64,000 bases of DNA from Bolinopsis microptera. Lineage: Eukaryota > Ctenophora > Tentaculata > Lobata > Bolinopsidae. Location of the stretch: assembly GCF_026151205.1 (NCBI RefSeq), contig NC_087073.1, forward strand, positions 8,037,411 through 8,101,410, given 5' to 3'. Positions 15,001-23,480 of the stretch are shown here, in pieces. Position 1 is the first letter of the stretch. Every line of letters begins with the position of its first letter. The position numbers were made by a program, and so were the translations under genes. The notes beneath the pieces were generated by a model, which made no database searches, was not told where the DNA came from, and saw nothing but the letters and a program-made list of their open reading frames with translations.

Positions 15001-18000
15001 TTCTCCACCTCTGTTTTAGTGTCATTAACCGCTGCTGGTTCTTCTATCCTGAATGCTTGTTAAACCGGGGACCTGTATAAATATATAAGTTACAACTATT
15101 TTTTAAAGTTACAAATATCAGCTGATTTGCAAAATGTAGCGATTTAATGTGGATTGTGAATACCGAGTTAATCTTACTTTAAAGTGCATAATCACTAATT
15201 AGGTACCTAATCAGATATGATCCTAAATTTGAACTGCAGCCACAAACCAGCTCGATCCTGATTGGCCGCTGTATTAACCAATAACAGCGCCCCATTTCAG
15301 AGCACAATCCATACTATACACTCAAACCGGGCCGACCATTTATGAGGTTCATCGATTAGTTATTAGCATTATTAGAACAAGTTGTTAAAATACATTAAAT
15401 TCCTTTGACAGATATTAATACAATATTTTCCTTGTCTGTTCATAGTTGCGAGATTGTAACTATGTCTTGCTGTTGCTGAGACAAAGTCACGCGGCGCGCT
15501 CAAAAACTTGCCCTCAAAAATATATGAGGGCAAGTTTTATGGTGGTATTTGTAGGTCGCGAGTCAATTTTACTTTTGAAAACTTTTTGTGAGGTGTTTGA
15601 AGCCATCTTAATGTCTAAAGAGATGAAATCTTGACTAGCACCTACCTGAAAGGATTTTATCGATCGGGTTTATCTCAGATTTTCGATATCTCACTTCCTT
15701 TTTCCGCAGGTGACCGAAACGTACACGTCATTCTCTCGTAAAGGCGAGTACACTCTCTACTGAAACAAGTGCTGTGCGACACATGATTATCCTAGGATGA
15801 TGAGAGTTAGTTTCTGGGAAAGCCCTAACGATGCTTAAAACGATAGGAACTGAAAAGTTTGTGAATTATTGAAAACTTGTCCCCAGCACTTCGTTGAAGT
15901 CGCGAGATTCGATATCCATAAAGTAATGTCGCAAATTACTAGCAAAAACGTGCCCTCACGCGCGGGGGGTGTAGATGGTCATTCAAGAAAAATTCAGTCA
16001 AAACAGTGAAATTAAAATAAGATATTTTAAAGAGTTCACTTACAACTCTTCAATGATATTTAGTCCATGTTCAAGAAGGAGAGATGCAAACTCAGGAGTA
16101 CTCGGAACAAATACTTCTATTTCATCAAGAACCCAACCATAATCGGTAATCTTGTACAGAAAATCCTGAAACAGAATGTTTCTACAACAAATCACAGATC
16201 ATAAGAATACACTACCGTAATTTTCATACAGCCGGACCACGTGATATTAATCTTAATATATAGATATTAACAAGGAGTTAATAAGTGGTTATTGAAATAC
16301 TGAGCCCTGTGCAATAATCTCACGTTTATGGCAGAGATGTGACTGTTACTCATGCTCCACTGAGCTTTGTAGACTTCATTCTTGTCCAGCCCAAACTTGT
16401 TGGCCAACAAGATTGCTTCTCCATATTCTTTATTAACTATCTTCTGGTAGAAGAGGATGGAGGGTGATGTCTGTAGGAGCTGGTACAACTTGTAGTTCAC
16501 GTTCACCTCATGGGACTCATCTTCCGACCAATTCACTAGCTGTTTCATTGATTTCAGTATGTCTGACCTCAACGCTTCTCCTGATTGCTGAGGAGAAAAG
16601 TTCAGAAGGAATGTTAAGTACCCTACAAATTTCATATTTTAATCAAGATTAATGCAATTTATTTGATAGTCACAAACTGAGAAAGTTTTGAAAGTTTTAA
16701 ATGGATCTTCATAAAGTGCTTACCTCGAGAACGAAAATGGATTTGATCGGAGATGGAATGAAAATAGAGGGTATTTGGAAGTTTTCTGCCTCAATTATGT
16801 CCATTGTTTTGAAGGAAATGAGGATGAATTTTCCAGTTGATGATAACATAGCAATTATATCTTCAGACCACCATCCAGCATCGACAATTGTTTCATGTGA
16901 CCCTAAATCTGTAACCTAAAATTGTCAAAACATTTAATATGCATAATCAATAAGAGGAAACTAATAAGACACTTGAAAGATGTTTTTAGTAATCATGTTT
17001 TTAGTAGTCATGTTTTTAGTAATCAACTTATTGACTTGGATACACACCTTTGAGTAAGGAAACATCTTGGCGATGGACAGAGATGGAAGATAATGTATCG
17101 AAATAACCCTATTACTGTTGTTAAGAACCACAATATATTTTTCGGTTGACTTTTCTAGTCTGCAGAATGTATATCTGTTGTTTTTCACTATGCCACCTAA
17201 CTGCCACTGCTTCTGTACATGTGTAAATCTGTTGAACAATTGGAGATACTGGCTTTCTTTATCAAGGCATGTATTCCAACTCCTTATAACATATCCTGTG
17301 GTGAGATCGTATAACTATAAAATGTAAGATCAAAGTGTAGTTTTCCTTTTTTAAATAATTTTAAATTTGACTAACAAAATGATTTTTAGAACTACTACTA
17401 GTTGAGTATTAGTTGACATTAATGTACAATTAATTAAGTACAATTAATTAAGTACAATTAATTAAGTACAATTAATGCAGTAATGATCTTACCATTTGAC
17501 TCTAAGTGTGTGGTGATGATCCTGCCACTGCCCGAGAGGCGCATCATTTCAAGAACAGAATCACGAAATTCAAAGTTAAACCACTGTTTTTCAGAAGTGC
17601 AATGAGATAATAGTAAACCATCATCAGATAAAACAAGAAAATTGAGTCCTTCATCTAACAAGAAATCAAATGTAGATATTTGGCTGCCTATGATCATGCT
17701 GCAAGTATGAATTGTATTTCCTTGCACATCATACACACAGATTTCATTTCCCTTGGTGCAGACCCCAAGGTGGTTACTATTAGATGACCACTTTATATTA
17801 GATTCTGCCTGGATATCAACATTTATCTCCGCCAAGAGAGAGAAGGTACTCTGTTTGTCTCTGATTTCAATTGTAGAGTTAGCAACCAGGGCAACATATT
17901 CCCCATCATGAGAAATAGTTGGATTTGGATTGCACTGTAAAAATGATGAGACAGGAGAATCACAAACTTTCTGATAAGCCTGCTGACAAGAGGATGTAAC

Positions 18001-18114
18001 AACGTCTTTTAAAAAGGGCTTTTTTTCTGTTATACATTGCTCCCAGGCATGAATATTGTTTAGCTCATAAAGCATTTTGTTGTCCAGGCCATTTTCACCT
18101 TCTTCTGCATCCAT
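1..18114 (-). CDS. NBAS: NBAS-like ER tethering (NRZ complex) subunit, 3' end outside window
   Basis: In its family, NBAS joins RINT1 and ZW10 in the NRZ complex, which tethers Golgi-to-ER vesicles at the ER; it also has a reported role in nonsense-mediated decay. I assign it by recalled order and motifs: an N-terminal beta-propeller-like exon, the 'YGEAILLANKFGLDKNEVYKAQW' region (shown broken here: EAILLANKFGLDKNEV, then YKAQW), 'YQWYTSRANQIL', and a late exon with 'YPLLGGTKYNTLVTYYTLLD'. Exons from 5' to 3' (approximate): 18114–17493, 17314–17048, 16915–16724, 16587–16324, 16165–16044, about 13318–13234, 13130–12806, 12671–12556, 12088–11908, 11565–11331, 11154–10918, 10761–10637, about 10515–10276, 10101–9929, 5458–5281, 5095–4951, 2913–2656, 2486–2295, 2099–1084, 909–515, 400–1. 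About 1,900 codons are visible, against roughly 2,370 in human. The exon 1/exon 2 phase does not join cleanly, so a small exon or another splice site may be missing there. Confidence 0.88.
3386..4366 (+). pseudogene. Class A-like GPCR broken by one in-frame TAG, inside an NBAS intron
   Basis: A seven-helix receptor of about 326 codons reads through in one frame except for TAG at 4061–4063, between the end of TM5/ICL3 (…RRAQESLRW) and TM6 (VCLTAAVFTLSYLPLSIYF). I chose ATG 3386; the peptide starts MFYNYSNYDQF and has an N-glycosylation site. TM2 carries AVCDLL, a relative of the LAxAD motif. At the end of TM3 the DRY motif is replaced by GKLLLLKYPF, and TM7 ends NVLANFFVY instead of NPxxY, so the receptor is divergent even apart from the stop. 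It is a single exon on the opposite strand to NBAS, between NBAS exons 5095–4951 and 2913–2656. Everything after the stop is still intact to a natural end at 4366. That fits a recent nonsense mutation, a polymorphism, a sequencing error or readthrough. Ligand unknown. Confidence 0.75.
6695..6700 (+). promoter_or_regulatory. TATA box of the PIM-like kinase gene
   Basis: TATAAA follows CCGG and lies 90–95 bases before the kinase ATG at 6790. Initiation about 30 bases downstream would leave a 5' UTR of roughly 65 bases, including a pyrimidine-rich stretch (CTTTCTTCTTCTC). The placement supports 6790 as the start and argues that this intronless gene has its own promoter. Inferred from position only. 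Confidence 0.5.
6790..7617 (+). CDS. PIM-like serine/threonine protein kinase, intronless, nested in NBAS intron
   Basis: The 275-residue protein is a bare kinase domain and looks complete. Visible elements are the glycine loop GEGGYGEV (residues 23–30), the ATP lysine in AVKI (K45), the alpha-C glutamate (about E68), the hinge YLVMEYNPGFEDLF, the catalytic loop HRDLKDEN (D146), DFG (D165) and PPEYF in place of APE. The hinge followed by 'DLFEHV', the 'KDENIL' catalytic loop and 'GTDVYIPPEYF' most resemble the PIM family, small constitutively active Ser/Thr kinases acting on growth and survival substrates. PIM has no regulatory domains, which fits the length. The gene has no introns, a TATA box upstream and a polyadenylation signal at 7773–7778, and it lies antisense in the NBAS intron between exons 10101–9929 and 5458–5281. 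A retrogene origin is possible but unproven. A related CAMK-group kinase is the main alternative. Confidence 0.85.
   Translation: MKSRRIGRAPEFHRKYKLIKHLGEGGYGEVFLCQEILSKRLRAVKIMNGWRCLNKTLCPTRKEWLPNELILWESLSHPNIVNLLDVYREPDEGKWYLVMEYNPGFEDLFEHVDKSRSLPSKESANIIRQLVNVVYYLTLQNIDHRDLKDENILYNPVTKQIKVIDFGSCGKLSADPYSTFRGTDVYIPPEYFLTGSYRPFQASVWAIGCIAFILLNGDCPFTNRKAVQEFKSLEQFNPTYSNRTLRLNFIRSCLNPNPDHRILLSDLLRHPWLRV
7773..7778 (+). terminator. Polyadenylation signal of the PIM-like kinase gene
   Basis: AATAAA occurs about 155 bases after the kinase stop codon, in AT-rich sequence and followed by a T-containing stretch. This is a normal spacing for a short animal 3' UTR. Confidence 0.5.
8153..9186 (+). CDS. 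Novel secreted protein, three exons, nested antisense in NBAS intron
   Basis: Exons 8153–8217, 8325–8460 and 8578–9186 join in frame with clean GT–AG borders to give 269 residues. Residues 1 to about 20 (MKRCCQVALIFVMILGITNS) form a typical signal peptide: basic start, hydrophobic core, small residues before the cut. No transmembrane segment follows. The mature part is mostly predicted helical, has scattered cysteines (CTGSSGW, LLCKGD, SACSKFDMFC, HIICSP, PICCV) and contains RQKR, a furin-type dibasic site, about 75 residues from the end. I recognise no family. It shares the NBAS intron with the PIM-like kinase and has the same orientation, 536 bases after the kinase stop. The function is unknown; a processed secreted factor is one reading of the signal peptide plus RQKR. 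Confidence 0.72.
13873..13909. repeat. Short perfect hairpin inside the left foldback arm
   Basis: AACTTGCCCTCA and TGAGGGCAAGTT flank a TATATTTT-type loop. The mirror copy lies in the right arm at about 15502–15538. The same GAGGGCA core appears at the element's outer end, so it may be a subterminal transposase-binding repeat. Confidence 0.6.
14719..14804 (+). repeat. tRNA-derived sequence (SINE head or tRNA relic)
   Basis: An A-box-like TGGCGTGACGG (14727–14737) is followed 33 bases later by a good B box, CGTTCGATTCC (14771–14781), and then by T6 at about 14799, a Pol III stop. The acceptor and T stems do not pair cleanly, so it is not a sound tRNA gene. It sits in the unique centre of the foldback element, so it was either captured or inserted there. 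Confidence 0.5.
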
Positions 18115-18624
18115 CCTGCAAAGAAAATTGTCGGTTAAACAGTATAAACCCCTGTCGCAGTAGCCTCGGAGCCGGCGCTTTGCACCGACTCCTTGCCCAC
18201 CCCTTGCCCACCCCTTCTAAAAATCCTGTGCATGCCCCTGTTGTAAAAGTAACTTAGCCGCTGCGAGCGAAGCGAGCGGGCCACAGAAGGGTCTGAAAAT
18301 GGGTTTGGGAGGAAATTTTGAATTATGTGGATATGGGTCAGACTCTTAGTAGTATACATTACTTGTGTGTAACACAGCAGCTGATAAGGCATGTAATGTG
18401 TAGTACAAGTAGTGAATTGTTGGGATTGAGTTGTCGGCGAGATAGCTTAATGGTATAGCACCTGACTGGTTTTCGGGAGGTCACGAAAACGTAAGTTACC
18501 TTACTGCCTTGATTCAGTTAGCTGAATGAGAATAGACCATGCTGACAACAACAACAATTTAAAATGCACAGGTGCAATCCACAATTATATTCTAAACCAT
18601 ACAAAATATAAAGACTTAATAGAC
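18115..18624. other. NBAS upstream region with a degenerate tRNA-like segment
   Basis: This should hold the NBAS promoter, since NBAS starts at 18114 and runs leftward. The first 150 bases are GC-richer than their surroundings; no TATA box is evident. From about 18435, GGCGAGATAGCTTAATGG contains a good Pol III A box (TAGCTTAATGG, 18443–18453) without a matching B box downstream, which suggests an old tRNA-derived SINE head. No gene seen. Confidence 0.35.
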
Positions 18625-18627
18625 TAA

Positions 18628-20467
18628 GGGGTCGTTCACATATTATGTAATCAGCCAAGGGGGGAGGGGATTCCCAAATGATTACGGTTGATTATGAGGG
18701 GGGGGGGTTGGCTGTTGATTACATAATCAAAATTTTCTTTGTTACCGTCTAAAATAATAAAAATTTTACAATATTTTAATTCAAGTTCCACTCAATTTCA
18801 CTCTGATAGTGATAAAATTTAGGAATGGATCGGGTATCCAGCTGCTAAAGTAAGTAGTTGGGAAGGTGATTGGCCGGATATCATAACAATGATTTCGACT
18901 CATAATGATCAGGGTAGCATGAAACGTAGAGAAAAGTGTTTTTCAGGGGAAAAAGTCAAAAAGGGGGAGGGGGTCAGGCCATGATAACGTAAAGTAAAGT
19001 AAAGTAAAGTAAAGTAAAGTAAAATTGATGACATCACATCATCACACATGTCTACAAAATATCATCACACTGTGTGAAAAAAATATATAATAAATATTTT
19101 CCCACCAACATTAATTATTTATCATATACAATAATTTAACATTATCCTATTTTAAAAACCTTTATAATCAAACTTCCCAGTGGAATAAAGATTCATGAAA
19201 CACTTCTTTGCCACATAAGGATGAAACCACATAACATTATAAATAATGCCTCTCTGGGCATCTCAAAAAGAAATTCATAGAAAATGAACACTTTACGTTT
19301 GAAACAATATAATTACAAACTTTAAAAAAATTTAACTAAATACCTTTGATATTAACCTTCTTCCTCTTAGCTACCAATGGATTCTCTTTCATATAACTTA
19401 CATAACTATTCCTATTAGACACAGGCACATCTATCCTATCAAAGATGTCATATATGAAAGTTCCCAGTGATGACCAAGCTTATTAGCTCAATATCCATGA
19501 AGACGAAAGGCATCTAATCCCCTCTTGAAACCAGTAACCGACTCACTAGCTTTCACAAGTGGTGACTGGTGGTAGACTGTTCCAATAGCGCAAGACCCTT
19601 TGGGCAAAGAAATCAGTCTCATTTGTGGTGAATCTATGAGTCTTTGATCTAGCAGCAACGGTCCTACCAGAACGACCAAATAAATCGGAACCATAACCCA
19701 CAAAGCCTTCCTGGATCTTGAACATCTCAATGAGATATCCACAAACCCTGCGTTCAAGCAGGGTTGTGAGGTTCAGCTTATCCAGTCTCTCTCTGTAAGT
19801 CATGAGTCCCAATCCATCAATCATACGGGTGAACGATCTTTGAACACCTTCCAATTCAAGAATCAGTGACCAGTTTCCATGCCTAGCCATTGGAGCCCAT
19901 GCCTGTGAACAATACTCTATATGAGGCTTTACTAAAGACTTATACAAGCCCAGCATAACGCTTGTTTCCCTCGATATAATATTTCTTGTAAGCCAGGCAA
20001 TGGTACTATTAGCTTTAGCAATGCACTTTCTCACATGACCCTCAAACCAAAGATTATCGTTATGTTTCTCTTTATTACTGACATAACTGGCTCCCTCAAT
20101 TCTTACCAAAACTTCAATAGAAACATTCCAAAAAAAGCAATCATTTGTAATACTTTTAGAAATCATATCTTTCTTAAATCCTTCTAATTTAAATTTAAAG
20201 CCTAAAACTGTCACAGAGTTCTTGACATCTGGAGGGGGTTTGTTCAAATATGGAATAACTTGCTCTGGGAGAAATTTTGCTGTCAGGATGGGGGGTGCAG
20301 GTGGGTCTTAGTTACAATTGATTATGGAGGGGGAGGGAGGGTCAGGCCATGATAACGTAATTTTGCTGTCAGGAGGGGGGGGTCTTGATTACGGTTGATT
20401 ACAGAGCTGAGGGGGGCGGGGGGTAAAAATTGCTAAAATGTTGATTACGTAATATGTGAACGACCCC
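18628..20467. mobile_element. PIF/Harbinger-like TIR element carrying a nested LINE
   Basis: The ends are inverted: GGGGTCGTTCACATATTA at 18628 and its complement at 20450–20467 (TAATATGTGAACGACCCC). TAA occurs directly outside both ends (18625–18627 and 20468–20470). A 3-bp TWA target site and GGG-starting ends are typical of PIF/Harbinger. The body is G-rich, with repeated TTGATTA motifs. No transposase remains. The stretch from about 18989 to 20260 is LINE sequence inserted into the element: the element text GTCAGGCCATGATAACGTA breaks at 18989, and the continuation AATTTTGCTGTCAGGA resumes near 20270. Confidence 0.72.
18989..20260 (-). pseudogene. Non-LTR retrotransposon 3' fragment (reverse transcriptase thumb and tail)
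   Basis: On the minus strand, 20247–19546 encodes the C-terminal part of a LINE polymerase: CIAKANSTIAWLTRNI, LGLYKSLVKPHIEYCSQAW, then RERLDKLNLTTLLERR and VLRYWNSLP. These are the standard thumb-region motifs of jockey/CR1-type ORF2 proteins. The catalytic YxDD region and the endonuclease are missing, and a frameshift near 19555 separates the last 25 codons. The 3' UTR runs to a pentanucleotide tail, (AAAGT)n on the plus strand at 18989–19024, i.e. (ACTTT)n in element sense. So this is a 5'-truncated dead copy. Confidence 0.8.
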
Positions 20468-20845
20468 TAAATAACAAGATAAAGGGGTATGCATTGTAGC
20501 GCGATGCGTTACTGTGATCGGCGAGATGCGCTACTGTGCCGCACTGAGCTGCGATGAATTGACATCATCAATTAAGGCTATGCACTTTTCCGTAGAAATC
20601 TCACCTCCAGAGAGTTGAGAACTTTGAACTTGCTAGGACTTTTTGCTGAAAAACTATGTTTTATTCTGAATATTATAATAATAATAATTCTATACGGTTA
20701 CATGATTTAAAAATTATGGCCCCTTATTGTGGGCAGAGTATGTGTCTTTGTTGAAGTGTCCTGATTTGAAATCTGAGTGACTGAAAACCAAAGATTTACT
20801 ATGAATATTGCCATAATTTGGTATGGAAGATTTTAAAGAACTTGA

Positions 20846-20955
20846 AAGTAAAGTAAAGTAAAATGTATGACATCACATCATCACACATGTCTACAAAATA
20901 TCATCGCACTAAGTAAAAAAAACATATAATAAATATTTCCCGAAAACAGGTAATT
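20846..20955 (-). mobile_element. Second LINE 3' end fragment with the same tail
   Basis: AAAGTAAAGTAAAGTAAAAT followed by the same 3' UTR text as at 18989–19100 (GACATCACATCATCACACAT, then TCTACAAAATATCATC). It covers only about 100 bases, so it is a severely truncated copy of the same LINE family, or part of one, in the same orientation. Confidence 0.65.
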
Positions 20956-22245
20956 TCTTGCTTAAAATAAAAATAGTAAAAAATAGAGGGAAATTATTCA
21001 AATAATATATTATTATTATAAAACAGGATCTTACCGACAAAAATGATTCTTAAAAATACCTTAATGCGGTAAACTGTACCCTTGAAAAAAAATTTCCCAA
21101 CATCTGTTGCATGCAGCTATATCTTTAATTTCGTTCAATTCATACAAGTTGTCCATTTGCAAACTTCTACTATTCAAATAATATACACATAATATATGAT
21201 ATAACAATAACCCTATACAAAAATTCAATAAAAATCTTTAAAAATTTCATAAAAACCCTTTGTTGTATTGTATCACGTGGTGACCCCCACTGTCGCTTTA
21301 CTATAGTCACTGTAGAGTTTCGACGATACAGGGGGAGCCGCGCACTCGTGCGCGGCGGGTCATACAACGTATGACAATATTAACGGATGTCATGTTACTA
21401 GTGACTAGGTAGTGCGCCATCGACAGTGAGCCGCGCGTGCCGACTGTATGATGGTTTTTTAGCGCTAATTTCGGCCAGCACAATTTTCTTCAAACAAATA
21501 GATATTAAGTATCCTTCCCGACCTCCGATTGCAACAAAAATTGATTAGCTTATTCATAAACTTACAAGGAAAGTGTCCGACAACAGACAAAATTAAAGCA
21601 TATCCAACCATTACATATTATGTTACAGCTAAAAGCAGCGTATTTTGCCCCATTTTGATCAGTATATTAACAGTAACTCCGATATCCACCAAATTTTTCG
21701 GACAGTTGTGAAAGCCGTAATTAGTATTGAAAGGTCGTCGCCAATTTCAGAATGATCTCATTCAAGGAACCGAAGATATATCCGAATAATGCGACAAAAA
21801 TCAACGAATTTGGTCAAATTACGCGACTTTTATAGCTAATTTTGCTTCAAAAGCCGCGCACCATCAAATATGACACCTAGGCGAAACTCACAGTCACTGA
21901 TCTTTCCAAAAAGGTATAACAAATTTGGTATTGTGAACATTCTCACAGTCTCTAGAAAATAATGGTACAAACATTTTTTAAATCCGAGCAAGTTTATTTT
22001 TATCGTGCACCCCCTAATCACTAATGCATAATGTTACTCGTTTAAATTTCTTCGAAGTAGCGCCTTTCTTTTCGGCAATTACCTGGGTCGACCCCAGGCT
22101 ATTATGAATATGTTCATATTAAACATAGCCCTGCGTAATTGAACTCTCTAAAACACGCAAGTAAGCGCGTTTATGCGATTACATACAATTACAACAAGAA
22201 TCTGTCGAATTATAATATAGACTAGAAAAAACGTGCAGTCACAGC
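20956..22245. other. Intergenic, no gene seen
   Basis: Only short frames without family features. A near-palindrome, CCGCGCACTCGTGCGCGG (about 21335–21357), is followed by GTCATACAACGTATGAC. These could be element ends, but I could not pair them with a partner. Confidence 0.4.
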
Positions 22246-22642
22246 GAGCGTGCTAAATCACTTTACAGTCGATCTTCGAGATTATTTTAGAAGGGCCCCC
22301 GACAGTTGAAACCAACTTCAAGTTCAATCGATGTATTTTCGGACGCTGATTCCGAATCACCTCCCATAACATGACATAGGGTTAAAATGCTCCCCTGACG
22401 AGATATTGGCGAAAAACTGTCTCGATCACGTGATACTGATATGACCGTATAAGGAAGTTAGTATAACTTCTCGTTAGGGTTAGGGTTTCAGTGAATGCTT
22501 TTGTTAAAGATTGGGTTAGGGTTAGGGTTGAGATCAGATTAGAGGGCTAGTATTTCGAAAAGTCGTTCAGGACCAGCTAGAGAACGGGTTGAAAAAGTCA
22601 CGTGACAGTCGAGTGTAGAGTGATTAATCATCATCCTGGTCA
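22246..22642. mobile_element. MITE family copy 1, with internal telomere-type repeats
   Basis: It starts GAGCGTGCTAAATCACTTTA and ends GTAGAGTGATTAATCATC, which are imperfect inverted ends. Inside are GTTAGGGTTAGGGTTTCAG (about 22477) and GGGTTAGGGTTAGGGTTGAG (about 22514). Copies lie at 35551–35935 and, shorter, at 42091–42206. Non-coding. Confidence 0.6.
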
Positions 22643-23480
22643 CAGGGAGGAAGCTAATAGTATTTTTTGTTAGTTAGTTTAAATTGCATACAAAAATATC
22701 CGTTACAGTGCAACCGAAGATACAGCCGATTAAAATGTAGCTCGCACTAAACACAAGGTAATTACCATAAAACCGATCGAAATGACGTTAAACAATTAAT
22801 ATCATTGCACGTGCACGTGCGTTTAAAAACCCTCGTCACCATGGTTACTTTGCATTTACATATTTCTCATCTATTTGCACGTGGGCGGTCGTACATACAT
22901 ACATACAAAAAGAATCTTTTGATTTATAAGTATGATACTTTTTTCGGAGAAATAAAACAATTATACAATGTTCCTTTATCAAATTAATTAAATACATTGT
23001 AAAATTCACAATGTGAATAATATTTCTAAAATTAATTTCCAACTAAAAACCTTCTAGTGGCGACATTACTATAACTATACGATAATAGTAATAATAAAGA
23101 AAAGTAATAAGCTGGTTTGTTACACGTTATATTTATATATATATCAGCCTCTGATTCTAAAATATGCGAATATGATTTATGCCTAATCAATGTGTTTGAA
23201 GGTGATGGAGTGACTTAAAGTTAAAGAAAACTCAAGAGGCTAAAGATCTTTAACTAACTTTTTTCTCCAATTTTTAAAAAGGTGGGTTGGTCTTGCCAAA
23301 ATTTGAATTAACCTCTGATTTAACAGTTTTAAAGTTACGAACGTTACGTTTTAAGTGGTTTCGACCATGTTGCACATATAAAACATTAATTTACAGTGCT
23401 GTTTACTTTTAATACGACTGGAAAAGAAAGTTAGCAAATTCATACATCAAAATATTCATCAGTTCCATAAACTTATCAAT
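22643..23480. other. Intergenic, 3' side of the SRCR/TSP1 gene
   Basis: AT-rich, with simple TA runs near 23130. No gene seen. The 3' UTR of the adjacent minus-strand gene should lie just below 23481. Confidence 0.4.

Larger units (their letters stand above)
13439..15972. mobile_element. Foldback DNA element with 829-bp inverted arms, in NBAS intron
   Basis: The arms 13439–14267 and 15144–15972 are both 829 bp and are almost exact reverse complements, with only scattered single-base differences. Both outer ends read ACACCCCCCGCGCGTGAGGG inward. The centre (14268–15143) is unrelated between the halves and holds a tRNA-like sequence. The arms encode nothing convincing: the same 62-codon frame appears in both only because they are copies. 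No clear target duplication is visible (left flank CCTTCCTAG, right flank AGATGGTCA), so I do not assign a superfamily. It lies between NBAS exons 16165–16044 and about 13318–13234. Confidence 0.85.

Noticed and set aside
1-18114. Assignment of the left gene to KNTC1/Rod, which also has a beta-propeller and ZW10 partner
   Set aside because: Exon texts around 16.4, 11.4 and 1.1–2.1 kb follow the NBAS order and motifs much better than KNTC1.
22477-22535. True telomere or subtelomere because of TTAGGG repeats
   Set aside because: The runs are short, internal and shared with another copy of the same dispersed element; genes continue on both sides.
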